Assembly: GCF_008728635.1 (NCBI RefSeq)
Contig: NZ_CP044285.1
Coordinates: 806,001 to 870,000, forward strand
DNA: 64,000 nt
Direction of reading: 5' to 3'
Source of the DNA: Hymenobacter baengnokdamensis
GTDB taxonomy: Bacteria; Bacteroidota; Bacteroidia; Cytophagales; Hymenobacteraceae
Position 1 is the first letter of the stretch. Every line of letters starts with the position of its first letter. This document shows positions 54,477-63,310 of the stretch, in pieces. The translations under genes were made by a program, and so were the position numbers. The notes beneath the pieces were generated by a model. The model was not told where the DNA came from. It saw only the letters and a program-made list of their open reading frames with translations, and did not search any database.

Positions 54477-55799
54477 CTATTGCAGCCGCCGCTTGATAAA
54501 CCAGCGGTTGCTGAGAGTGGCCCCTACCTGCACCCGCAGGTAGTTTTCCTGCACATTGCTTTCGCCCCCGCTCCCATAGAGGTAGTTGGTGTTGCCACGT
54601 ATGCCATAGATAAAGGCCACACTCATCGTGGTCGATTCCAAGGGGGTAGCCGTGGGCAGCGGGAACGAGAAGCCCCAGTGCACGGCCCGGTCGTAGAGAC
54701 GGGTTCCCAGGGGCGCATAAGGCATCTGCGCCACGCTTAGCCCGACGCGGTAGGTCACGCGCTGAAAGTAGTGCTCTACCGAACCAGGGTCGGGGGTAAA
54801 CTCGCCGCCGGCGGCCGCCCGCCAGGTATTGCTCAGGGTTTGGGTAGAGAGAAGACTAAACGGCTGATACTTCGACCACTGCTGGTACGAGCCATCGAAG
54901 CTGGCCGTCCAGTTACGGCCATTGTCCACGGTCAGGCCCACCTGCGAGAGTGCGGGCAAGGTTGAGGTGCCGTTATCGTTGGAGAGCTGCACGGTACCGT
55001 TGATTACCGCGCCATTGGCATCCTGCTGCTCGGTGGTGCGCAGGCGATTCGTTTTCAGGTTGGCCTGAAAGGTTTGTACCGCCGCCAGGTTCAGCGTCAG
55101 GTCTTTATTTAGCTGATGGCGGTAATGCGCCGCTGCCCGAAACAGAAAGTCGGAATAGCGCAGCTGCTCATTGGCTACTACCAGCTGCTGGGTGGCAATA
55201 TTCGGCGCAATAATAGCCAGCCCCTGGCCTTGGTTGATAGTGCCGAACAAATAGGCCGCACTGCCGCCCAGGTTGAGGTCGCGCAATACGTGAAGGCCGC
55301 TGGCCAGATACGCTTCTGACAGCCCCCCGCTACCCGTGTATTTTGCATAGCCGCGCGATGTAGGGTCGCCATTTACGGGCACCAGCTGGGTAGCCTCGTA
55401 GTCAACCGAGCTGTAGGGCTTGAGGCCGGCAGCGGCGGCCCAGCGCTTGTTCAGGGGCACTGCCAGCGCCAGGTAGCCAATCGTACCCGAGCCGGCCCGG
55501 TTAGACGAGGTAGCGTTGCGCACGGTCTGGACCTGCCCGTTAAAACCCGCCTCCCAGGTGGTACGGGTAGTATAGGTAAGCAGAGCAGGATTTAACTCGT
55601 TGACGTTAACTGTATTGGGCGCGGCCAGACCCGTGCCGCCCATGCCCAGCTGCCGCACGCCGCCGTAGTTGCCCGTGTTATCGCCCAGGCCAAACCGCGA
55701 GTACGGCGAATTGCCCAGCCCTTGCCCCAGCGCCGAACCGGCGAGCAGGGTGGCAGCGGCCGTCAGCAGGGCCCCGGATAGTTTTTTAGTTGTCAACAT
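54477..55799 (-). CDS. Outer-membrane protein (FadL/OMPP1-like), unknown
   Basis: 440 aa from the ATG at 55799 (MLTTKKLSGA). Signal peptide ending ALGQG. N-terminal motif NSPYSRFGLGDN and LGMGGTGLAAP resembles Bacteroidota outer-membrane barrels; many amphipathic strands follow (LGMG, FSFPLPTATPLESTTMSV in parts). C-terminus is a strand with WFIKRRLQ. Overlaps the coaX stop by 14 bases. Substrate unknown. Confidence 0.7.
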   Translation of the reverse strand: MLTTKKLSGALLTAAATLLAGSALGQGLGNSPYSRFGLGDNTGNYGGVRQLGMGGTGLAAPNTVNVNELNPALLTYTTRTTWEAGFNGQVQTVRNATSSNRAGSGTIGYLALAVPLNKRWAAAAGLKPYSSVDYEATQLVPVNGDPTSRGYAKYTGSGGLSEAYLASGLHVLRDLNLGGSAAYLFGTINQGQGLAIIAPNIATQQLVVANEQLRYSDFLFRAAAHYRHQLNKDLTLNLAAVQTFQANLKTNRLRTTEQQDANGAVINGTVQLSNDNGTSTLPALSQVGLTVDNGRNWTASFDGSYQQWSKYQPFSLLSTQTLSNTWRAAAGGEFTPDPGSVEHYFQRVTYRVGLSVAQMPYAPLGTRLYDRAVHWGFSFPLPTATPLESTTMSVAFIYGIRGNTNYLYGSGGESNVQENYLRVQVGATLSNRWFIKRRLQ

Positions 55800-56544
55800 T
55801 ATAGCGTAAAATCTTATCCAGGCCCAGCAGCACCAGTTCTGGCACGGCAAAGATACAGCCAGCCGACGAGGACAGCGCTGCCGAAAGGTACGGCGCGTCG
55901 CCTCCCGTCAGCAGTATTCCCAACCGGGGGTACTGCCGGCGGTAGTCGGCTACCAGCCCGCGCACCTCGGCGGCGGTGCCGCGCAGCACGCCGCGCAGCA
56001 AGCAAGAGGCCGTGGTGTTGCCTATTAGTTGCACTGCCTCCGCCGGGCCGGGCAATTCGAGCAGGGGCAGCCGGCCCGTGAAGGTGTGCAGGGCCTGCAA
56101 GCGCATGCGCAGGCCCGGTCCGATGCTGCCGCCCTGGTACGTGCCATCAGCAGTTACCAGGTCCAGCTTGAGGGCCGTGCCGGCGTCAAGGAGCAGCGTA
56201 TCCTGGCCCGGCCGCAAGCTGGCCGCCCCTACCGCCGCCGCCAGCCGGTCGGCTCCCAGCGTCTGGGGCGTGGCGTAAGCATTGCGCAGCGGCACCGGCG
56301 TAAAGCCCGGCCGAAACGGCAGAATGCGCCCCAGCCCATCGGCCGCCGCCAGCTCAGCCAGCCAGGGCTGCGTAGTAGCTTCATCGGCCACCGACGCCAG
56401 AATGGCGTGCGCTGGCTGGTGCAGCTGCCACAGCGCCCGCAGTTGGGCCGGAGCGGCCAGCGCGCCGCTTTCGCGCAGGCCTTCAGGCCCAAATACGCCG
56501 TACTTCAAGGCCGTATTACCAAGGTCGAGCGCAAGGCTGGTCAT
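55786..56544 (-). CDS. coaX: Type III pantothenate kinase
   Basis: 252 aa from the ATG at 56544 (MTSLALDLGNTALKYGVFG). ASKHA fold: phosphate loop DLGNTALKYG, TLGADRLAAAVGA, LLLDAGTALKLDLV, GSIGPGLRMRLQAL and ILLTGGDAPYL. Makes 4'-phosphopantothenate, and pairs with panC of this window. Head of the coaX-OMP-lptC-PPIase run. Confidence 0.93.
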   Translation of the reverse strand: MTSLALDLGNTALKYGVFGPEGLRESGALAAPAQLRALWQLHQPAHAILASVADEATTQPWLAELAAADGLGRILPFRPGFTPVPLRNAYATPQTLGADRLAAAVGAASLRPGQDTLLLDAGTALKLDLVTADGTYQGGSIGPGLRMRLQALHTFTGRLPLLELPGPAEAVQLIGNTTASCLLRGVLRGTAAEVRGLVADYRRQYPRLGILLTGGDAPYLSAALSSSAGCIFAVPELVLLGLDKILRYNVDN

Positions 56545-56560
56545 AGTGTGCCAGTGAAGC

Positions 56561-56617
56561 GGCTGGTAAGCCGGCCGGAGGCTTCGCAATTCCGAACTTC
56601 CGGCCGGCTTACCAGCC
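56561..56617. repeat. Palindrome, 19-bp perfect arms
   Basis: 56561-56579 and 56599-56617 (GGCTGGTAAGCCGGCCGGA). It lies between the pseudouridine synthase and coaX, on the same strand, and is a candidate terminator. Confidence 0.55.
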
Positions 56618-56626
56618 AGTACTTCG

Positions 56627-58591
56627 TTACATAAAGTATTTCAGGCGAATAACCTCCTGCTCACTCAGAAAGCGCCATTTGCCGCGGGGCAGGTCTTTCT
56701 TGGTGAGGCCGGCGTACTGCACCCGGTCCAGCGCTACCACATCGTAGCCAAGGTGCTCAAATATGCGGCGCACAATGCGGTTGCGGCCGATATGCAGCTC
56801 AATGCCCACAAAATGCGGATTGCCAGCCACCACGGCTACGTCATCTACTTCGGCTTTGCCGTCTTCCAGCTCCACGCCGGCCGTTATTTCGGCCAGATGC
56901 TCGGCCGTGAGGGGCTTATCCAACTCGGCCTGGTAGATTTTCTTGTTCTTGTGCGACGGGTGCGAAAGCTTTTGGGCTACTTCGCCGTCGTTGGTGAAAA
57001 GCAGCAGGCCCGTGGTATTGCGGTCGAGGCGGCCCACCGGAAAAATACGCTCCTTCGAAGCCGTTGCTACCAGCGACATCACCGTCTTGCGGCCCTCGGG
57101 GTCGTCGGTGGTCGTGATGAAGTCCTTGGGCTTGTTCAGCAGCACGTACACCAGCTTCTCGCGGTTGAGGTTGGTTTTGCCGTACTGCACCGTGTCGGTG
57201 GGCTGCACCTTGTAGCCCATTTCGGTAATAACCTCGCCGTTTACACGGATTTCCCCGGCGGCAATCAGGGCATCGGCCTCGCGGCGCGAGCAAATACCTG
57301 CATTTGCTATATAGCGGTTTAGCCGAAGCTCTTCATTGCCGAAGTCTTCCTCGTTGAGACGGCGCTTGTTGCCGCGCGTCTTGTCCTGCTCGTAGTGCTT
57401 GAGGTTTTTGTAGTCGGGCGCTTCCCCCGGCTTTTCGCCAAACTTCGGCTTATCGGCCCGGCCGTAGCCGGTGCTGGAGCGGGGGCCGCTCTCGGCGGCC
57501 CGCAGGGCCTCGCGGCGCTCGCGGAAGGTGCCGCTGCTGGTGTTGCTGGGGCGCTCGCCGTAGCTGCGCGGCTTGCCAAAGGCGCCTTCGGTACGCTCGC
57601 GGCCAGGGCCCCGGTCGTTGCCATAGCTGCTGCGGCGCTCATCGCGCCCGCCCTCCGAAGGCCGGCCTTCCCGGTTGCCAAAGGAGCGGCGCTCGCCGCC
57701 CTCACCGGCGGCCGGCCGCCGGTCGCCAAAGCTCCCGCGGCGCTCCTCGCCACCGGGCCGGCTGCCAAACTCGCGGCGGGCCGGCCGCTCGTCGCGGCGC
57801 TCAAAGCTGCCGCCTTCGGGCCGGGGGCGGTTGCCCGCGCCCCGCTCCTCAAACGAGCGGCGCTCATCGCGGCCCGTGTAGGCCGGGCGCGCATCGGCCG
57901 GTGCTCCACCCTCCAGCGGGGTGCCGTCGGGGTTGGTTTTTATAAACTTGCGGTTGCGCTCGCCTTTGGTGCCGCGCGGCACCGTGGGCAGGCCCTCGTA
58001 GCGCACGGGCTGGCCTTGCCAGATGGGCTTGGGTGGGTAGGCAGGCCGCTCGCTGCGCTCCTCGCTACCCCGGCGCTCATTGCCTTCCCCACTTTTATCG
58101 AAGCTGCGAGCCGGGCGCGCCTCGCGGTCGCTGCTACCAAAGCTGCGCTTTTCACCATAGCTGGGGCGGTCGCCGCCAAAGCTGCGCTTGTCACCGTACC
58201 CACCGCGGGCTGGCCGGTCGCCTCCGCCAAAACTCCGCTTTTCGCCAAAGCCGCCGCGCTCGGGGCGGTCACTTCCACCGAAGCTGCGTTTCTCACCAAA
58301 GCCACCGCGCTCGGGGCGGTCGCCGCTGCCAAAGCTGCGCTTGTCACCAAAGCCCGGCTTGCCAAAGCTACCGCTGCCACCGGGCCGGCCGCCGGCCCGG
58401 TGGCCACCCCCCTGCCCAAATGTGGGCCGGGAAGGCGAATAGCCTTCGCTGCGCCCATCGGGGCGGCTGCCTTTGTAGCCACCGCTGCTGCGGGGCGAAT
58501 TGCCCCCGCGCGAGTCGCTGCCGGGCCGCCCTGCGCCGCCAGCCGCACCGCGCCGGCCTGGCTTATCCTCCGAAAAATGTTGCTTGCCCAT
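56627..58591 (-). CDS. rRNA pseudouridine synthase (RluB/RsuA family) with long Arg/Gly-rich N-terminal tail
   Basis: 654 aa. The catalytic part is the last about 250 residues: S4 domain (ELRLNRYIANAGICSRREADALIAAG in parts) and the synthase core with PVGRLDRNTTGLLLFTNDGEV (catalytic Asp in RLDRNTTG). The first about 400 residues are low-complexity: many GSFGKPGFGDKRSFGSGDRPERGG-like units, i.e. RGG/FG-type with Ser, Asp, Arg and Gly. Such tails are known in Bacteroidota but this one is long. Likely a disordered RNA-binding extension. Modifies 23S or 16S rRNA. Confidence 0.9.
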   Translation of the reverse strand: MGKQHFSEDKPGRRGAAGGAGRPGSDSRGGNSPRSSGGYKGSRPDGRSEGYSPSRPTFGQGGGHRAGGRPGGSGSFGKPGFGDKRSFGSGDRPERGGFGEKRSFGGSDRPERGGFGEKRSFGGGDRPARGGYGDKRSFGGDRPSYGEKRSFGSSDREARPARSFDKSGEGNERRGSEERSERPAYPPKPIWQGQPVRYEGLPTVPRGTKGERNRKFIKTNPDGTPLEGGAPADARPAYTGRDERRSFEERGAGNRPRPEGGSFERRDERPARREFGSRPGGEERRGSFGDRRPAAGEGGERRSFGNREGRPSEGGRDERRSSYGNDRGPGRERTEGAFGKPRSYGERPSNTSSGTFRERREALRAAESGPRSSTGYGRADKPKFGEKPGEAPDYKNLKHYEQDKTRGNKRRLNEEDFGNEELRLNRYIANAGICSRREADALIAAGEIRVNGEVITEMGYKVQPTDTVQYGKTNLNREKLVYVLLNKPKDFITTTDDPEGRKTVMSLVATASKERIFPVGRLDRNTTGLLLFTNDGEVAQKLSHPSHKNKKIYQAELDKPLTAEHLAEITAGVELEDGKAEVDDVAVVAGNPHFVGIELHIGRNRIVRRIFEHLGYDVVALDRVQYAGLTKKDLPRGKWRFLSEQEVIRLKYFM

Positions 58592-58691
58592 CTGAATTTA
58601 TACGTTATCTGGTTGCTGGCTTATAGTCCCGCGCCGCCGGCGCTGGTGAGTGCTCTTAGCTGCCCGGGCGGCAGACCGCCGGCAGTTGGTA

Positions 58692-58744
58692 AAAAAAGCC
58701 CGGACCCGTACTCCCGCCGCCGAGGCGTTGGGTACGGGTCCGGG
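58692..58744 (-). terminator. Rho-independent terminator, DksA-like gene
   Basis: CCCGGACCCGTA (58699-58710) pairs with 58733-58744; on the minus strand the stem is followed by a run of seven T (58692-58698). Confidence 0.8.
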
Positions 58745-58763
58745 TAGTAATCGGCTGCCGTGC

Positions 58764-59147
58764 TTAGTCGCGCCGGGCCAGCTTCGCCTCTATCGAGTGC
58801 TGGGTGTGCGGCACGGCCCGCAGGCGCTCTTTCGGAATGAGCTTGCCGGTGCCGATGCACACGCCATAGGTCCCGTTTTTAATGCGCAGCTGCGCATTCT
58901 CAAGCTGCTGAATAAATTTCATCTGGCGCGAGGCCAGCTGGTTCAGGCTTTCTTTTTCGGCCGTTTCGGCGCCGTCTTCCAGCACTTTCAAGGAAGCGGC
59001 CGTTGTATCGGTGCCCGACTCATTATTGCGGGTCAGGGTTTCTTTAATAAAAGAAAGCTCTTTGCGGGCTGCGGTGAGCTTTTCCTGGATAATCTGGTCA
59101 AACTCAGCCAGGTCTTCCCGCGAGTAGCGGAGGTTTTCCTCGGTCAT
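58764..59147 (-). CDS. DksA/TraR-family protein lacking zinc cysteines
   Basis: 127 aa from the ATG at 59147 (MTEENLRYSREDLAEF). A coiled-coil helix (about 10-75), as in DksA, then the zinc-finger region reads NGTYGVCIGTGKLIPKERLRAVPHT. Only one cysteine of the four remains; the others are Thr and Ser/Ala. The RLRAVPHT part is otherwise conserved. Probably an RNA-polymerase secondary-channel regulator with a non-metal finger, as in several Bacteroidota. Confidence 0.85.
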   Translation of the reverse strand: MTEENLRYSREDLAEFDQIIQEKLTAARKELSFIKETLTRNNESGTDTTAASLKVLEDGAETAEKESLNQLASRQMKFIQQLENAQLRIKNGTYGVCIGTGKLIPKERLRAVPHTQHSIEAKLARRD

Positions 59148-59287
59148 CGAAAAGCAGGTAAAAGAATAGTAGATAGTTACACCAATTAAGCTGGCCTGGC
59201 AGGCCAACGCCTCGCAGCCCCAAAAAGTTTAGCATCAATTCAAGCGTTTGCTTGTCGCGGTTGCCGGCTTCTTATCGTCTGGTAGTG

Positions 59288-59295
59288 CAAAGGTA
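59288..59295 (-). promoter_or_regulatory. -7 box TACCTTTG, DksA-like gene
   Basis: Exact TAnnTTTG on the minus strand between ribH and the DksA-like gene, 140 bases before the latter's ATG. Confidence 0.35.
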
Positions 59296-59336
59296 ATTAG
59301 TTTCAGCGGCTTTGCTTCGCCAAGGGGCTTTTCGGC

Positions 59337-59813
59337 CTAGAAGCCCAGCATCTGGATGGCGGCCACGGCGGCTTCTACGCCCTTGTTGCCGTGCCGCCCG
59401 CCGGCGCGGTCCCAGGCCTGCTCAAGCGTATTGGTGGTTACCAGGCCAAATATTACGGGTTTGTTATATTTTAGCCCCACTGTAGTAAGGCCCTGCGCCA
59501 CTGCGTGGCAGATGTAGTCGTCGTGCTTGGTATCGCCCTTAATCACAACGCCGAGGCAGATAACGGCGTCCATCTCCTCGTGCTGGGCCAGCAGCTGCGC
59601 CCCCAGCGTGAGCTCAAAGCTGCCGGGCACCATATTGCGAAAGATATTTTCGGGCCTGGCCCCGTGCTTAAGCAGCGTTTCGTAGGCACCATTGCTGAGC
59701 GTATCGGTCAGCTCCCGGTTCCACTCGGCCACAACCAGGCCAAAGCGCTTTTCGCTGATGTTGATGAACCCGGAGCTGTCGTAAGTGCTGAGGTTTTGGA
59801 GAGAAGTTGCCAT
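59337..59813 (-). CDS. ribH: 6,7-dimethyl-8-ribityllumazine synthase
   Basis: 158 aa, standard. Landmarks: VVAEWNRELTDTL, VPGSFELTLGAQLLA, DAVICLGVVIKGDTKHDDYIC, PVIFGLVTTNTLEQAWDRAGG. Makes lumazine from ArP and dihydroxybutanone phosphate, next-to-last step of riboflavin synthesis. Follows the TPR gene on the same strand, a common neighbour order. Confidence 0.96.
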   Translation of the reverse strand: MATSLQNLSTYDSSGFINISEKRFGLVVAEWNRELTDTLSNGAYETLLKHGARPENIFRNMVPGSFELTLGAQLLAQHEEMDAVICLGVVIKGDTKHDDYICHAVAQGLTTVGLKYNKPVIFGLVTTNTLEQAWDRAGGRHGNKGVEAAVAAIQMLGF

Positions 59814-59913
59814 AAAGCGCAGAGTATGCAGGTAATGCGGATTGTGCCAGCCTGGGCCGAGCTGATTTGGTGCGTTGCGGGTGTGTTAGAAGCTGGTTCG
59901 GCTTTAGTAAACA

Positions 59914-59949
59914 ACAACGGCGCTCCCCGTTGCGGGAAAGCGCCGTTGT
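59914..59949 (-). terminator. Hairpin between TPR gene and ribH
   Basis: ACAACGGCGCT (59914-59924) against 59939-59949 with an inner CCCC/GGG pairing. On the minus strand it follows the TPR gene stop. Confidence 0.6.
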
Positions 59950-59974
59950 GCGTAGCTAAGCCTGGCTGAATAGC

Positions 59975-60739
59975 CTATTGGCCGACCGCTGCTTTGCGCT
60001 GGCGGGCTTCGGCTGCTTCGGGCGAGGTTGCGTAGTCGTTGATGATACGGTCGTAGGCTTTGGCCGCGCCGGCGTTGTCTTTGGCGGTTTCGAGCGCAAT
60101 GCCTTGCTTCAGCACGTAGCCGGGCGAAAACTGCTCATTCGGGTTGTGGTCGGCCGCTTTGGCATACAGCTCGGCCGCATCCTTGGGCTGATTCAGCTCC
60201 AGCTTGGCGTCGCCCATGAGCGCATATGCCCGCGACTGCACCAGGTAATCATCCGAGCTAAACTTGTCGAGGTAATTGTAGGCATCCTGAAACTTACCCT
60301 GCTTCAGGGCGGCCACGCCCGCGTAGAAGTTGGCCAGGTTGCCAGCTTTGGTGCCGCTGTACTCCGTGGCTACCTTATCGAGGCCCGGATGCTTGCCGTC
60401 GCCCTTGGTGGCTTTGCCCAGCGAATCAGCTTCCCAATAATCCACCGCCTTGAACATGGCATTCTGGGCCTGCGTGTTTTGCTCGGTGCGCCAGTAGTTG
60501 TAGCCAAATGCGCCGGCTATGGCGGCTACCACTACTACCAGAATCCCCAGCAGCAAGTTGCGATTGCGGCGTACGAAATCTTCCGACTCGGCCAGGCGAG
60601 CGGCGAGCGCATCGGGGTCTTCGAGCAACGGATTTTGGGTCACGTAGCTTTCTTCGGCTGGAGCCAGCGGGTCAGACGACACGGGGCGGATGGGCTGGCG
60701 GGCACCCGGCGTTTTGCCGGTGTAAGGAATCTTAGACAT
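59975..60739 (-). CDS. Membrane-anchored TPR protein (YfgM-like)
   Basis: 254 aa from the ATG at 60739 (MSKIPYTGKTPGA). A basic cytoplasmic N-terminus, one membrane helix (about 75-95, LLLGILVVVVAAIAGAFGYNY), then TPR-like repeats in the periplasm (ANFYAGVAALKQGKFQDAYNYLDKF in parts, AELYAKAADHNPNEQF). Similar to YfgM-type helpers of envelope protein biogenesis. Next to ribH as in many Bacteroidota. Confidence 0.8.
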   Translation of the reverse strand: MSKIPYTGKTPGARQPIRPVSSDPLAPAEESYVTQNPLLEDPDALAARLAESEDFVRRNRNLLLGILVVVVAAIAGAFGYNYWRTEQNTQAQNAMFKAVDYWEADSLGKATKGDGKHPGLDKVATEYSGTKAGNLANFYAGVAALKQGKFQDAYNYLDKFSSDDYLVQSRAYALMGDAKLELNQPKDAAELYAKAADHNPNEQFSPGYVLKQGIALETAKDNAGAAKAYDRIINDYATSPEAAEARQRKAAVGQ

Positions 60740-60835
60740 TAGGAGAGGTAGCTCGGCGGCAGGGCTCTTGAACCAAGCCGCGCCGCGGGGGCCACCCGGC
60801 CACAAAGGCAAGGGGCCGGGATGAAAGATAAAAAC

Positions 60836-62008
60836 TTAATCGTGAATATACGGATAGTCGGCCTGCACGTACACGTCGTGGTAAAGCTCGGCGGCATCCG
60901 GGTACGGCGAGTTTTCGGCAAACTCCACCGACTCCTGCACCTGGGCCTTGATGCGCTCGTCGATAGCGGCCAGCTCTTCTTCCGTAGCCAGCTGGTGGGT
61001 CAGAATGGTGTGGCGCACGGCCTCAATGGTATCGCGGTGGCGATACTCTTCCACTTCTTCCTTGGTGCGGTACTTGGCGGGGTCGCTCATGGAGTGGCCC
61101 TTATAGCGGTAGGTTTTGAACTCCAGGAAAGTAGGGCCTTCGCCACTGCGGGCCCGGGCGGCGGCGCGGGCTACGGCGTGGTGCACGTCTTCCACGTTCA
61201 TGGCATTCACCGGCTCGTTGGGCATCTGGTAGCCTTCAGCAATGATGTGCAGGTCGGTCACGTTGGAAGTACGCTGTACCGAGGTGCCCATGGCGTAGCC
61301 GTTGTTCTCCACCACGAAAATCACGGGCAGCTTCCAGAGCATGGCCATGTTGAAGGCTTCGTGCAGGGCGCCCTGGCGCACGGCGCCGTCGCCCATGTAG
61401 CAGATGCAAAGCTTACCCGTCTTGTTGTACTTCTCGGCAAATGCAATGCCGGCTCCCATCGGAATCTGGCCGCCCACAATGCCGTGGCCACCCATGAACC
61501 CAACTTCCTTGTCAAACATGTGCATCGAGCCGCCTTTGCCTTTCGAGCAGCCGGTGGCCTTGGCAAACAGCTCGGCCATGATGGCATTGGGTGAGGTACC
61601 CAGCGCCAGCGGGTGAGCGTGGTCGCGGTAAGCCGTGATATACTTATCGCCTTTTTCCAGGGCCGACACGGCGCCGGCTACGCACGCCTCCTGGCCAATG
61701 TAGAGGTGGCAGAAGCCCTTTATTTTTTGCTGACCGTAAAGCTGCCCGGCCTTCTCCTCAAACTTCCGCATGAGCTGCATTTGCTCATACCAATTTATAT
61801 ATACCTCTTTAGAAAACTCTAACTGGTCAGGTGAGGTGGCTACCGGCTCATTGCCGGGGTTGCCACCTTTGTGCGCGTCCGGTAACTCTTCTACGGCCGG
61901 CTGCTGCACGGTCTCGACACCCGTGGTAGCATCCGCTACCTTCGGCGTCTGGTTGCTGCTACCGTTCGCGCCGGCCTTCGGGGCATCCTTTACTTTCGAC
62001 TCCGCCAT
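60836..62008 (-). CDS. pdhA: Pyruvate dehydrogenase E1 component, alpha subunit
   Basis: 390 aa from the ATG at 62008 (MAESKVKDAPK). A low-complexity Thr/Pro/Ala/Gly-rich N-terminal extension of about 60 residues precedes the E1-alpha core. Thiamine-diphosphate motif GDGAVRQGALHEAFNMAM, substrate loop GSMHMFDKEVGFMGGHG and ENNGYAMGTSV; regulatory-loop RYKGHSMSDPAKYR. Needs an E1-beta and lipoylated E2 coded elsewhere; lipA at 9 kb provides lipoate. Divergent from recF. Confidence 0.95.
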   Translation of the reverse strand: MAESKVKDAPKAGANGSSNQTPKVADATTGVETVQQPAVEELPDAHKGGNPGNEPVATSPDQLEFSKEVYINWYEQMQLMRKFEEKAGQLYGQQKIKGFCHLYIGQEACVAGAVSALEKGDKYITAYRDHAHPLALGTSPNAIMAELFAKATGCSKGKGGSMHMFDKEVGFMGGHGIVGGQIPMGAGIAFAEKYNKTGKLCICYMGDGAVRQGALHEAFNMAMLWKLPVIFVVENNGYAMGTSVQRTSNVTDLHIIAEGYQMPNEPVNAMNVEDVHHAVARAAARARSGEGPTFLEFKTYRYKGHSMSDPAKYRTKEEVEEYRHRDTIEAVRHTILTHQLATEEELAAIDERIKAQVQESVEFAENSPYPDAAELYHDVYVQADYPYIHD

Positions 62009-62084
62009 AATTCGGGGTATATAATTTCGCGTTGGGAGGGCGAAATTACGTAATACCAACCGTACTCCCACTCCGCTGCTCCTA

Positions 62085-63212
62085 ATGACGCTCGACTGGC
62101 TCCACCTGCTGTTTTTCAAAAACTACGACGAAGCCAGCCTGGCATTCGGCCCCGGCATCAACTGCTTTATCGGCGATAACGGCAGTGGCAAAACCAACCT
62201 GCTCGACGCCATTCACTACCTGGCGCTGGCCAAGAGTGCCTTCAACGCGGCCGATGCCCAGGCGATTAAGCAAGGAGCTGACTTCTTTGTGGTGAAAGGC
62301 AGCTTTTCGGCGGCCCTGGCCGAAAAGACCGAGACCATTCAGGTAAGTCTGCGAGCGGGCCAGAAAAAAATCATTACCCATGATAAGCAGCCTTACGACC
62401 GGCTGGCCGACCACATTGGCCGCTACCCGGCGGTGCTCATCTCGCCCTACGACACCGACCTGATTCGCCAGGGCAGTGAAGAGCGTCGGCGCTACTTCGA
62501 TAGTCTTCAGTCGCAGCTCGACCACGACTTTCTGGAACTGCTTATTCAGTACAATGGCTTGCTGCGGCAGCGTAATGCCACGCTCAAGCAGGGCAGCGGC
62601 AGCCATGGGTTTGATGCGCTCTACCTGCAAGCCCTCGACGACCAGCTGGCTCCTTTGGGGGAAAGCCTGTCGGAGCGTCGGGCCGAGTTCCTGTCGCTGT
62701 TTATTCCGGTGTTCCAAAACCATTACCACCAACTGGCGGAGGGCCGCGAAGCCGTTACGCTGGCTTATAAGAGCCAGCTGCCAGGCCAGAATTTCCGCCA
62801 CCTGCTTTTAGCCAACGAGCGGCGTGACCTGGCACTGCAGCGCAGCACGGTGGGTCCGCACCGCGACGACTTCGTATTTTTAATGGATGAGCTGCCCGTC
62901 AAAACGTATGCTTCTCAGGGCCAGCAAAAGTCATTCGCCATCGCTCTGAAGCTGGCCCAGTTTGAGCTGCTGGCTGCCCGTCAGCCGGCGAGTGGCTTAG
63001 CTCCGGCCAAGCCGCTTCTCCTGCTGGACGACATATTCGACCGCCTCGACGACAAGCGCATTGGCCGCCTGCTGCAGCTGGTAGCTGACCAGACCTTTGG
63101 GCAGGTATTCCTCACTGATACCAACCTTGAACGCACTGACCAGGCTTTGGCAGGCGTAAGCAGCGATGTCCGGCGCTTCCGAGTGGAGGGTGGTAATGTC
63201 GCGCCATTGTAG
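62085..63212 (+). CDS. recF: DNA replication and repair protein RecF
   Basis: 375 aa. SMC-like ABC ATPase that loads RecA at gaps. Walker A IGDNGSGKTNLLDA (about 28-40), signature SQGQQKSFAIAL, and Walker B LLLLDDIFDRLD. The start MTLDWLHLLFFKNYDEAS has the family's usual beginning. Typical length. Followed by the DUF721 gene. Confidence 0.96.
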   Translation: MTLDWLHLLFFKNYDEASLAFGPGINCFIGDNGSGKTNLLDAIHYLALAKSAFNAADAQAIKQGADFFVVKGSFSAALAEKTETIQVSLRAGQKKIITHDKQPYDRLADHIGRYPAVLISPYDTDLIRQGSEERRRYFDSLQSQLDHDFLELLIQYNGLLRQRNATLKQGSGSHGFDALYLQALDDQLAPLGESLSERRAEFLSLFIPVFQNHYHQLAEGREAVTLAYKSQLPGQNFRHLLLANERRDLALQRSTVGPHRDDFVFLMDELPVKTYASQGQQKSFAIALKLAQFELLAARQPASGLAPAKPLLLLDDIFDRLDDKRIGRLLQLVADQTFGQVFLTDTNLERTDQALAGVSSDVRRFRVEGGNVAPL

Positions 63213-63245
63213 CACTGAAAAGCTCTTTTAGGAGGCTGGCGAGCG

Positions 63246-63253
63246 TACTTTTG
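63246..63253 (+). promoter_or_regulatory. -7 box TACTTTTG, DUF721 gene
   Basis: Exact TAnnTTTG in the recF-DUF721 gap, 58 bases before the GTG. Suggests the DUF721 gene may have its own promoter. Confidence 0.4.
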
Positions 63254-63310
63254 AGGTAGCATTACCGCCGGGTCATCGGGCATTTTTGCGCCTCATTTTA
63301 CTAGTCACTC

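Noticed and set aside
57319..57909. 196-residue frame opposite in phase to the pseudouridine synthase
   Set aside because: Ala/Arg/Ser-rich shadow of the repetitive Arg/Gly tail in another frame.
58140..58340. Possible CRISPR-like or satellite array
   Set aside because: The regular units are coding repeats of the pseudouridine synthase tail, without spacers.
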